This document shows, piece after piece, positions 33,752 to 40,682 of a stretch of 43,349 nucleotides of DNA; position 1 is the first letter of the stretch; every line of letters starts with the position of its first letter. This stretch comes from an uncultured Prevotellaceae bacterium. GTDB taxonomy: Bacteria; Bacteroidota; Bacteroidia; Bacteroidales; Bacteroidaceae. The stretch is taken from NCBI GenBank assembly GCA_946539475.1, contig CAMNHM010000008.1:1-43349 (forward strand), in the 5' to 3' direction. The notes beneath the pieces were generated by a model. The model searched no databases. It saw nothing but the letters and a program-made list of their open reading frames with translations, and was not told where the DNA came from. The translations under genes were made by a program, and so were the position numbers.

Positions 33752-34285
33752 ATGCCACGCAGAAGGCCAAAGGACGGCGAAACGATTACTATCGAGCTGA
33801 CAAAACAGCTGGAAAGGCAGCAATTCCTCGCAAAGGAGTTGGGTAAAACCATGATAGCTGTACAAAAGCTACTCGCACAGCTCTCGCCCGACATGCAGAT
33901 CGGGAGGAATAAGCGTGCCCTTAAAGTCAACGACCTCCTGCCCGACAAGGAAATCATGCTCCTCATAGGAAGCTACATCGAGGAAAACGACCTGCACCTT
34001 AAGGGTGCAAAAAACGACATCAAAACCATCGCAGAGACGCTTGATTTGACACAACGACGTGTAAAAACGGCATTCTCCAACCATCCCAGATACGACAATC
34101 TGAAGAAGCTGATATGCCATTACCGCATCAAAATGGCATGCAAGCTGATTACCGAGCACCCTAACTACTCCGTCAACGCCATCGCCGACGAATGTGGATT
34201 CGCGAGCAAGACGTCGTTCTACCGATGGTTCATCGCCGAGATGGGATGCACGCCGATGGAGTTTCTCGCAAAACAAGAAAAGTAG
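33752..34285 (+). CDS. AraC-family transcriptional regulator
   Basis: A 177-residue protein from ATG 33752 (the frame is open from 33707, but the -7 box lies inside that extension). The C-terminal 90 residues hold the double helix-turn-helix of AraC proteins: a Ile-Ala-Glu-Thr-Leu-Asp-Leu-Thr helix pair, a Tyr-Arg-Ile-Lys-Met-Ala linker helix, and the second unit Ile-Ala-Asp-Glu-Cys-Gly-Phe-Ala-Ser-Lys-Thr-Ser-Phe-Tyr-Arg-Trp-Phe ending in Met-Gly-Cys-Thr-Pro-Met-Glu-Phe. The N-terminal part is short, charged and not a cupin sensor. Position between the fimbrial operon and the second fimbrial locus suggests it regulates one or both. Confidence 0.85.
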   Translation: MPRRRPKDGETITIELTKQLERQQFLAKELGKTMIAVQKLLAQLSPDMQIGRNKRALKVNDLLPDKEIMLLIGSYIEENDLHLKGAKNDIKTIAETLDLTQRRVKTAFSNHPRYDNLKKLICHYRIKMACKLITEHPNYSVNAIADECGFASKTSFYRWFIAEMGCTPMEFLAKQEK

Positions 34286-34292
34286 GAGAAAC

Positions 34293-34509
34293 ACCTCACC
34301 ACCTCCCTAAATTGCTCAAAATGCCTCTGCAGACAGGCGATTTGCGAAAGGAGGTGTTCGTCAAACACCTCCCTAACACCTCCCTCCGATGGTGAAGTGA
34401 AGCTATGGTGAGTGTCAGGTGAGGTGTCAGGGAGGTGTTTGCGAACACCTCCCCTCTGAGAATGCCTTTATATAAAGGCGTTTTGAACGATTTAGGGAGG
34501 TGGGGAGGT
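34293..34509. repeat. Nested inverted-repeat block (217 bp)
   Basis: Outer arms 34293-34326 and 34476-34509 are 34 nt each and match as an inverted repeat at 30 of 34 positions. Inside are two perfect hairpins with the same 9-bp arms (GGAGGTGTT/AACACCTCC at 34350-34372 and 34431-34452) and a perfect 16-nt palindrome (34464-34479). The CACCTCC core occurs many times on both strands. It begins 8 nt after the AraC-family stop. No ORF or transposase is inside and no clear target duplication is visible at the ends. It could be a MITE-like element, a recombination site or a complex terminator. Confidence 0.75.
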
Positions 34510-34575
34510 CTTTTTGCGAATCAACACAAAATTAGTATGGAACCGACAAACTGCTCGCACGCCACTAACACCCCC

Positions 34576-34626
34576 CTTCGCACGGCATCGGAAGACCCTT
34601 CGCACGGCACCGGAAGACCCTTCGCA
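34576..34626. repeat. 22-nt tandem repeat, two copies plus a partial third
   Basis: Units 34576-34597 and 34598-34619 differ at one base, and a third copy begins at 34620 for 7 nt before diverging. They lie just where the fimbrial-type ORF begins and encode a low-complexity stretch if translated. Confidence 0.8.
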
Positions 34627-34639
34627 AGCGGAATATCAG

Positions 34640-35671
34640 ATGTATAATGCGGCAGGAAATGGTTGGAACGCAAAGATAATGGCAGCAAATAGCCAAGCGA
34701 CAGCATTTTTGTCCGATGAATGGTATTATTGGGGTGAAAATCCAGTCGCAAGTAATGAAACTCTAACTTCCCCCGACTCTTATAGTAATGAATACGATTA
34801 TTATACTTCTCGTACTCAAGGTGGTGGATGGAATGCTACTACTTATTACACATATTACCGTTACACAACGCGTTATCGTGCCCAATATACTCATACTTAC
34901 ACACAAGTTAAGTATACATTAACCGTATCTATGGCAAGTACTGGAGATTGGGTTGACTGGTCTGACCAGACGCCTCATAACAATCGGAGAACATTCGAAA
35001 CAACCTACGGCTACAATGCAGGTACATTCCGCTCTAAGGTGTATAATACCGATAATGGCTCTATTTACCGTATTACTGAAACAGAACAAGGATATTATGG
35101 TGGCGCACCATACGTAACGGGATATGGCCAGCAAGAATCTGTTACAAACAATAATAATCACATGTATGTGATTCAGATTTCTTCTACCAGTGCCACTTAT
35201 GTGCTTGGCCGCCCATACATTAATGCTACTACACACCAATCTAATGATAATGTTGTTTCTCCGGCATTTATGATTGCATCGCAGTTAGGAACAGTAACCC
35301 CGTTCACTGGTAATAATGGTCCTACGAATGCTGCTGAGCATTGTAGCCGTTATATGGAAGTGGGACTTGATGGTACACGTTATACAGGATGGCGTTTGCC
35401 TACTAAAGCAGAAATCAGTGTGATTACAGGTTATCAATATGGCACGATTGATAATATAACTATTCCAACTAATTATCGTGTGATGATTCCTGTTTTGACG
35501 GGTATGTACTACCATAGCCTTTCTGGAGAGCGTGTTGTGGCTAACGAAGGGGCTGATGAAAGATCACGAACACCATCCTACCTCCGCTGTGTCCGTGACC
35601 TGTCCGCTGCCGAAGTTGAGCTTCTGAACGGCTTCGAGGCCATACAGGAGAAGTATCGTAACAATCAATAA
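34640..35671 (+). CDS. Headless fimbrial-type surface protein (probable C-terminal fragment)
   Basis: ATG 34640 is given as the first plausible start (the frame is open from TTG 34514). The 343-residue product has no signal peptide or lipobox although it looks like a surface protein: it is rich in Tyr, Thr, Asn and Ser. Near the end it has a Gly-Trp-Arg-Leu-Pro-Thr-Lys-Ala-Glu motif and a Tyr-Leu-Arg-Cys-Val-Arg-Asp strand, as in C-terminal domains of Bacteroidales fimbrial and FISUMP-like proteins. Codons are A/T-rich from about 34640 to 35560 and turn GC-rich again in the last 110 nt, a mosaic pattern. It ends 22 nt before a fimbrillin-like lipoprotein gene. I read it as the remains of a gene whose 5' end was lost near the repeat block, or as a silent cassette. 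Confidence 0.55.
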   Translation: MYNAAGNGWNAKIMAANSQATAFLSDEWYYWGENPVASNETLTSPDSYSNEYDYYTSRTQGGGWNATTYYTYYRYTTRYRAQYTHTYTQVKYTLTVSMASTGDWVDWSDQTPHNNRRTFETTYGYNAGTFRSKVYNTDNGSIYRITETEQGYYGGAPYVTGYGQQESVTNNNNHMYVIQISSTSATYVLGRPYINATTHQSNDNVVSPAFMIASQLGTVTPFTGNNGPTNAAEHCSRYMEVGLDGTRYTGWRLPTKAEISVITGYQYGTIDNITIPTNYRVMIPVLTGMYYHSLSGERVVANEGADERSRTPSYLRCVRDLSAAEVELLNGFEAIQEKYRNNQ

Positions 35672-35693
35672 GAACAGAATAATATATAAGGAT

Positions 35694-37754
35694 ATGAAAT
35701 ATCTTTCTAGAATAGCAGTCTTGGCTGTCGCAGCCCTTGGCTTTGCGGCATGCTCTGACACCTCAGACATTATTGACGCTGGCACGTCGCTGGCTGACGA
35801 CATGACAGTGAACATCACGATGGAGCTGCCACGCCAGACATACCAGACACGCAGCAAGGTGAGCGGCACGGAGGAACGCGTAAGCGTGATGCAGATGGTG
35901 TGCTTCGACGCTAACGGCCTCTATCTCGGTATCCGTAATGCCGATGTTGAGCCTGACGCAGGCCCCACGCCCGACACCGGCAAGATCAAGGGAACCGTTC
36001 CTCAGGGCACCAGCCGCATCCACTTCATCGCAAACCGCAGCCTGACTGTTCCCCTGTCGTTCAATGTAGGTACTGCCGAGGAGACCGTGATGATGTCGGA
36101 AGAGCTGTCGACCATCTGGAACGACACTGACCAGGCCCACCGCAAAGTATGCTACTGGGGCTATCACAAGGAGGCCAGCGCTGATGCCATGAACGCCTGG
36201 CTGAATCCTACATCGACGCCTAACAAGGTGTATATGATTCGCGACCGTGCCAAGGTGATACTCGACTACAACTTCGAAGCTTCCACCGACGAGCCTACTG
36301 ACAAGGTGAAGAAGATAGAATGGCTCATCCATAACGGACGTGAGCGCGGCTACCTGGCTCCAAAGAGCTCGGAATGGGGGCACTACTACGAAACTTCAAG
36401 CGTGGAAGGCCATACGTCAGAAAACATTTCCGTCGCTACCATGAACGAGTACACTGCCTGCCAGCGCTACAGCCTTTGGAGGTCGGAGACAGACAATGAC
36501 GATGATAAATTCGACGTGGCATACGAAAATGGTAAAGATACACACATCGCCCAGTTCCTTTTCGACGATGCGAACGACGACATCGACGACGTGCGCGTCA
36601 TTATCCGAGTGACTTATACTCCTGCTGTGGGTGGAACCGAGGATCGAGTATTCTACCATGTGCTACGCCTGAACGATGACGACAAGGTATAATTCGATGT
36701 CGAGCGCAACAAGACTTACTACATCGAAGTGAAATCGCTGGATCCCGATGTCTGCGCCTACCCTACACTGAAAGATGCCATCGAGGGCAATGAGTTCGTC
36801 AATGCCGACTATGAAGTCGACCGTAGCATTCCCGACATCAACGACCACGAGTATACCCTGCAGATCAAGCTGCCTACGGAGACAACGTCTATCGTCCTTA
36901 ACACAGAGGGAGAGCATAAGCTGGACTTCGTGTTCCGTGAAATCAACGACCTGAATACATCGGCTTCCACCGAGCCCGCCGACTTCGAAGTGTCGTGGGA
37001 GAAGCCTCAGACGTTCTGCTCCCCAACGCTTGGCCTTGAGTATATAGAGGCAACAAAGCAGTTCCAAATTACAGCAACTGTATTGTCAGGTCAGCTGACC
37101 ACCAAGCTGCAGGACGAATGAATCGTGGTGAAGCACAAAGCCTCCGGCCTGACCCGCTACATCCACGTCTACGTCATCGACCAGTTCCGCTATAAAGTTT
37201 ATCCGAAGTTGACGAAAGTAAACGGAAGCGACGATTATGTGCTGCATTTCCGGCTGCCGCCCATGGAGCATACGAAGTTCTTGGCTGACGGGTCGCCTGA
37301 CCTGGATGAGGCCGTCTATCCCGAGAGCCTCTATCCCATTGACGTGATGTTCACTACGAACACCCTGAATGCCTATGGCATACGACAGGATGCAACGGGC
37401 ACTGTAGTAACCAACTACGGTCTCTTCGGCGTGAGTGTGGAGAGCACCAGCGAGCTGACAGATGGAAGTAATTTTGAGGATGGGTATAAAACGCATATCT
37501 CGTCAACTGCCCAGAGCGACATGAACCGCTGGTTCTTCCAGCAGGCCAACAACTACTGGGACTTCTGGTACACCTACAGCCTGAAGACCTGTCCGGACGA
37601 TCTGGATGGAGATGGCGAAGTCGGCGATGTGTATATCTACTTCAAGGACGTGAGGAACAACATCAAATACGCTACCGTTACGGATGTCGGTCTGTTCATG
37701 TATATCGAATATTTCGGCAAGAACTACTCCGTGCCCGTGACCACCACACCATAA
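35694..37754 (+). pseudogene. Fimbrillin-like lipoprotein gene with two in-frame stop codons
   Basis: A single frame of 687 codons is interrupted by TAA at 36690-36692 and TGA at 37119-37121, with no shift: reading continues in the same frame with normal protein-like composition on both sides of each stop. The first part has a lipoprotein signal (Leu-Gly-Phe-Ala-Ala-Cys), a Met-Glu-Leu-Pro strand and a Thr-Arg-Ser site, then a Val-Cys-Phe-Asp-Ala-Asn-Gly strand, as in type V pilus subunits. The last part carries a Asp-Leu-Asp-Gly-Asp-Gly-Glu-Val loop that could bind calcium. CAA to TAA and CGA to TGA would each explain a stop by one C-to-T change. Either a recently inactivated gene, consensus errors, or stop read-through. 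As it stands, ATG 35694 gives a 332-residue truncated lipoprotein. Confidence 0.75.
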
Positions 37755-37791
37755 GCCGCACAACTCCGCTATCTCAGCCGAGGCACTGCCT

Positions 37792-37874
37792 GCGGGTCAA
37801 GGGGTCTGACCCCTTGACCCGCTTTTTCCCCCTCAATATTTTGCCGTTTCAGAAAAAAAATGTATCTTTGCAGC
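37792..37874 (+). promoter_or_regulatory. Palindrome-plus-promoter unit, copy 1
   Basis: A perfect 15-bp inverted repeat with one central base (37792-37822), followed by a T-run, can end transcription of the pseudogene. Directly after comes a perfect Bacteroidetes promoter: TTTG (37840-37843), 19 nt, TATCTTTG (37863-37870). The 82 nt from 37793 match 39246-39327 at 77 positions with no gap. It faces the 28-codon ORF at 37913. Confidence 0.85.
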
Positions 37875-37912
37875 AAATATTAGGCCTTTCTTTAGACAAC
37901 AAGTAGAAAAAT

Positions 37913-37999
37913 ATGGAATCAATATCATACCACCAACTGCTGATAGTAAAAGACACACTTCAGCAAATCCATGATGCTATCATCCATTTACAAGAATAG
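37913..37999 (+). CDS. 28-residue small ORF behind a perfect promoter
   Basis: ATG to TAG, 28 residues, starting Met-Glu-Ser-Ile-Ser-Tyr-His-Gln and ending Ile-His-Leu-Gln-Glu. The pattern is amphipathic (Leu/Ile spaced by polar residues), so a single helix is likely. It lies 43 nt downstream of a perfect promoter and about 100 nt before an intrinsic terminator, so a short transcript covering 37877-38139 is expected. It may be a real small protein, a leader peptide, or the leftover start of a deleted larger gene, since other copies of this promoter drive PD-(D/E)XK genes. No family recognised. Confidence 0.4.
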   Translation: MESISYHQLLIVKDTLQQIHDAIIHLQE

Positions 38000-38102
38000 C
38001 CTACAAACGGCTTCTACAAGAAGCAATTCATCTTCGCAGCCCCTTTAGCCTTCCACAAAAAAACATAGCTAGGCATCACAAGTGTCAAAAAAACTGCTTG
38101 CA

Positions 38103-38139
38103 CTGCCTGCCTCCCCAAAAAGAGGCAGGCAGTATTTTT
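38103..38139 (+). terminator. Intrinsic terminator after the small ORF
   Basis: A perfect 11-bp GC-rich stem (arms 38103-38113 and 38122-38132) with an 8-nt loop is followed by TATTTTT. A closely similar hairpin follows the second PD-(D/E)XK gene at 40337. Confidence 0.9.
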
Positions 38140-38289
38140 GCCCCCCTCCCCATCGCTTCCCCCCACCCCCAACGCTCCACCAGTCACGCCGCCACACCCC
38201 TCACCCCCATTCTGCACCTTCCTCCCCCAACCTCCATCTCACCCTCTCTTCCCCCACCCCGCCGCCACACCCCGCACTTTTTCCCAATA
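38140..38289. other. C-rich, nearly G-free tract between terminator and promoter
   Basis: About 150 nt of the + strand consist almost wholly of C, T and A with many runs of 4-6 C and very few G. It encodes no convincing protein. It ends with an ACCCCGCACTTTTTCCCA string that occurs again at about 40396-40413, after the terminator of the second PD-(D/E)XK gene. Such strand asymmetry could form a triplex or i-motif/G-quadruplex on the other strand. Confidence 0.6.
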
Positions 38290-38292
38290 ATC

Positions 38293-38324
38293 CTTGGCCG
38301 TTTCAGAAAAAACATGTATCTTTG
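38293..38324 (+). promoter_or_regulatory. Promoter of the first PD-(D/E)XK gene
   Basis: CTTG (38293-38296), 20 nt, TATCTTTG (38317-38324). The spacer sequence is nearly the same as in the copies at 37840 and 39293, so it belongs to the same promoter family but lacks the upstream palindrome. ATG 38357 lies 32 nt downstream. Confidence 0.8.
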
Positions 38325-38356
38325 CAGCAGTGAAACGATAAAAGGAAGGAAAGGAC

Positions 38357-39235
38357 ATGCTACAGGAACGATACATCAACCCATACACCGACTTCGGATT
38401 CAAGAAGCTGTTCGGCACAGAGATGAACAAGGATCTGCTCATCAGCTTCCTCAACGCCCTGTTCAGCGGCCACGAGGTGGTCAGCGACGTGACCTACCTC
38501 AACGGTGAGCGCTTCGGAGACAGCTACGTGAACCGCAAGGCGATCTTCGACGTGTACTGCGAGAACGAGCAGGGCGAGAAGTTCATCGTAGAGATGCAGA
38601 AGGCAGAGCAGGACTACTTCAAGGACCGCTCGATCTTCTACGCCACGTTTCCCATTCGTGAGCAGGCTCCCCGCGGCGACTGGGACTTCCGGCTGAAGAA
38701 CGTATACACCGTGGGCATACTGAACTTCGTGTTCCCTGACGACGAGTACGGCGAGGAGTGCTTCCACCATGAGGTGAAGCTGATGGACACGAAGGACAAG
38801 CACATCTTTTATGACAAGCTGACCTTCGTATACCTCGAGATGCCGAAGTTCAACAAACGCGAGGACGAGCTGGTGACGATGTTCGACAAGTGGCTCTTCG
38901 TGCTCCGTAACCTCTCGCGACTGCTCGACCGTCCGGCAGCCCTGCAGGAGCGTATCTTCACCAAGCTCTTCGAGCAGGCAGAGATAGCCCGCTTCACGCC
39001 ACAGGAGCGACAGGACTACGAGGAGAGCATCAAGGTCTATCGCGACCTGACCAACGTCGTACGCACTGCCGAGCGAAAGGGACGGGAGGCCGGACTAGCA
39101 GAAGGAAGGGCAGAAGGAAGAGCAGAAGAGCGGATGGCCAATGCACGCAGCCTGAAAGAGAACGGTGTCCCCATGGCTATCATTGTCAAGAGTCTTGGAC
39201 TGACACCCGATGAGGCTGCATCATTAGAGGCATAG
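38357..39235 (+). CDS. PD-(D/E)XK nuclease-family (Rpn/PDDEXK_2 'transposase') protein
   Basis: A 292-residue protein. It starts with the family signature (Tyr-Ile-Asn-Pro-Tyr-Thr-Asp-Phe-Gly-Phe-Lys-Lys-Leu-Phe-Gly), continues with an Asp in a Ile-Phe-Asp-Val-Tyr-Cys strand and the Val-Glu-Met-Gln (E-x-Q) strand of the nuclease core. It ends with a Gly-Arg-Ala-Glu-rich helical tail (about 240-260) and a Leu-Gly-Leu-Thr-Pro-Asp-Glu helix. Family knowledge: Rpn proteins are DNA endonucleases that promote RecA-independent recombination, often annotated as transposases, and typically present in several copies. No terminal inverted repeats bracket it here. It has its own promoter at 38293. Confidence 0.9.
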   Translation: MLQERYINPYTDFGFKKLFGTEMNKDLLISFLNALFSGHEVVSDVTYLNGERFGDSYVNRKAIFDVYCENEQGEKFIVEMQKAEQDYFKDRSIFYATFPIREQAPRGDWDFRLKNVYTVGILNFVFPDDEYGEECFHHEVKLMDTKDKHIFYDKLTFVYLEMPKFNKREDELVTMFDKWLFVLRNLSRLLDRPAALQERIFTKLFEQAEIARFTPQERQDYEESIKVYRDLTNVVRTAERKGREAGLAEGRAEGRAEERMANARSLKENGVPMAIIVKSLGLTPDEAASLEA

Positions 39236-39245
39236 ACCCAAACCA

Positions 39246-39327
39246 CGGGTCAACGGGTCAGACCCCTTGACCCGCTTTTTCCCCCTCAATATTTTGTCGT
39301 TTCAGAAAAAACATGTATCTTTGCAAC
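39246..39327 (+). promoter_or_regulatory. Palindrome-plus-promoter unit, copy 2
   Basis: An 82-nt copy of 37793-37874 with five substitutions. The palindrome (39246-39274) has one mismatch and a following T-run, giving a terminator for the first PD-(D/E)XK gene. The promoter TTTG (39293-39296), 19 nt, TATCTTTG (39316-39323) serves the second gene, whose ATG 39345 is only about 15 nt beyond the expected transcription start. Confidence 0.85.
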
Positions 39328-39344
39328 GGTTATACATAAAGCTT

Positions 39345-40310
39345 ATGGAAAGGAACAAATACATCCGATTCGACTGGGCGGCCAAAAACATGCTCCGCAA
39401 CAAGGCCGACTACGTGATATTCGAAGGCCTTATCTCGGCACTACTCGGGGAAAGGATCACTATCGTCGAACTACTGGAAAGCGAGTCGAACAAAGACACA
39501 AAAGAAGACAAATACAACAGGGTAGACATAAAGGCAAAAAACTCACAGGGAGAGATTATACTCGTGGAAATACAGCAGACGAGAGAAGTGGACTACCTAC
39601 AACGAATGCTCTATGGAGTTGCCAAGACCATCACAGAGTACATGGGATCAGGAATGCCATATAGCGAGGTGAAAAAAGTATTCAGCATCAACATACTGTA
39701 TTTCAAACTGGGAGAGGGGGAAGACTACCTCTATCACGGACAAGTAGCATTGCAAGGAGTACACACACACGACATGCTGCAGCTCACCGAGTATGAGAGA
39801 GAAGACTTAAGGGTGGTCGCACCGAAGGATGTGTTCCCAGAGTATTTCATCATACGTGTAAACCAATTCAACAAGCTGGCAGAGACTCCACTGGAAGAAT
39901 GGGTAGACTACCTCAAACGTGAATATATAAGGCCGGACACCACAACACCTGGACTGAAGGAGGCCCGGGAAAGGCTGGAAATATTGAGCATGACACCTCA
40001 GCAAAGACAGAGCTACGAGCACTATGTTGACACCTTAGTGCGAGATACGGACGTCATGAAGACAAAACTCCTTGAAGCACGTATAGCAGGACATAAAGAG
40101 GGAAGAAAGGCCGGACTGGCAGAGGGACGCGCAGAGGGAAGAGAGGCCGGACTGGCAGAGGGAAGAGAGGCCGGACTGGCAGAGGGACGCGCAGAGGGCA
40201 TAGAAGAAAACAGGCGAGCCACGGCTAGAAGCATGAAGGCCGACGGAATGCCCATAGATATCATCGCTAAATACACCGGTTTGTCGCAAGAAGAAGTCTG
40301 CAAGCTATAG
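39345..40310 (+). CDS. PD-(D/E)XK nuclease-family (Rpn/PDDEXK_2 'transposase') protein, paralogue
   Basis: A 321-residue protein. ATG 39345 is chosen because the frame further upstream (from 39267) lies inside the promoter. Core motifs: a start Tyr-Ile-Arg-Phe-Asp-Trp-Ala-Ala-Lys, a Val-Asp-Ile-Lys-Ala strand with the Asp, and a Leu-Val-Glu-Ile-Gln-Gln strand (E-x-Q). The C-terminal tail is built from repeated Gly-Arg-x-Ala-Gly-Leu-Ala-Glu units encoded by an almost exact DNA repeat (about 40108-40200), then Ala-Arg-Ser-Met-Lys and a final Tyr-Thr-Gly-Leu-Ser-Gln-Glu-Glu helix. It belongs to a different subgroup from the neighbour at 38357, yet shares promoter and terminator types with it. 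Codons are more A-rich than in the first copy. Confidence 0.88.
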   Translation: MERNKYIRFDWAAKNMLRNKADYVIFEGLISALLGERITIVELLESESNKDTKEDKYNRVDIKAKNSQGEIILVEIQQTREVDYLQRMLYGVAKTITEYMGSGMPYSEVKKVFSINILYFKLGEGEDYLYHGQVALQGVHTHDMLQLTEYEREDLRVVAPKDVFPEYFIIRVNQFNKLAETPLEEWVDYLKREYIRPDTTTPGLKEARERLEILSMTPQQRQSYEHYVDTLVRDTDVMKTKLLEARIAGHKEGRKAGLAEGRAEGREAGLAEGREAGLAEGRAEGIEENRRATARSMKADGMPIDIIAKYTGLSQEEVCKL

Positions 40311-40336
40311 CAAAATGACAACAAACTGCATACCCT

Positions 40337-40371
40337 GCCCGCCTCTCCCAAAAAGAGGCAGGCTGCTTTTT
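40337..40371 (+). terminator. Intrinsic terminator after the second PD-(D/E)XK gene
   Basis: Stem arms 40337-40346 and 40354-40363 (10 bp with one mismatch) are followed by TGCTTTTT. The loop and much of the stem match the terminator at 38103. Confidence 0.85.
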
Positions 40372-40510
40372 CCTGCCTTCGCCCTTTTTCCTCCACCCCG
40401 CACTTTTTCCCAGGTCATCCCTTTCCGTGATTTCCGTCTGCCCTGACAGTATAGCCCTTACAAAAAAGGGGGTAATGAATGCGCTCGAAGATAGCTTGCA
40501 TTACGGAAAT

Positions 40511-40633
40511 CCAAAGAAAAAAGTGTTTTTCCTTTGGTTTTTCGCTCCATTCGAAACACCTTTGGCTGGCGCCGAAGGTACTTCCGCTTGGAAAAGCCAA
40601 AGAAAAAAGTGTTTTTCCTTTGGTTTTTCGCTC
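40511..40633. repeat. Two perfect 37-nt direct repeats upstream of ddh
   Basis: Bases 40511-40547 and 40597-40633 are identical, 86 nt apart. Each unit contains a self-complementary CCAAAG...CTTTGG hairpin. Each unit also supplies a TTTG that could serve as a -33 element. The rest of the 372-nt gap (40311-40682) holds the terminator at 40337 and no convincing gene. Confidence 0.9.
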
Positions 40634-40650
40634 GCTTATTCGTACCTTTG
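40619..40650 (+). promoter_or_regulatory. Promoter of ddh
   Basis: TTTG (40619-40622, inside the second 37-nt repeat), 20 nt, TACCTTTG (40643-40650). Transcription should begin near 40657, about 26 nt before ATG 40683. Confidence 0.85.
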
Positions 40651-40682
40651 CAGGCGGTTTTAAACACAAAAGACGAGACAGA

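Noticed and set aside
34293..34509. Insertion sequence with terminal inverted repeats
   Set aside because: There is no transposase ORF inside and no clear target-site duplication, so it is listed only as a repeat block.
37119..37121. TGA read as selenocysteine
   Set aside because: A second stop of another type (TAA) lies in the same frame, no SECIS-like hairpin is apparent next to it, and the protein is a structural pilus-type lipoprotein with no redox motif.
40108..40200. Tandem repeats that could suggest a CRISPR-like or VNTR locus
   Set aside because: They encode the Gly-Arg-Ala-Glu tail of the PD-(D/E)XK protein in frame, without unique spacers.
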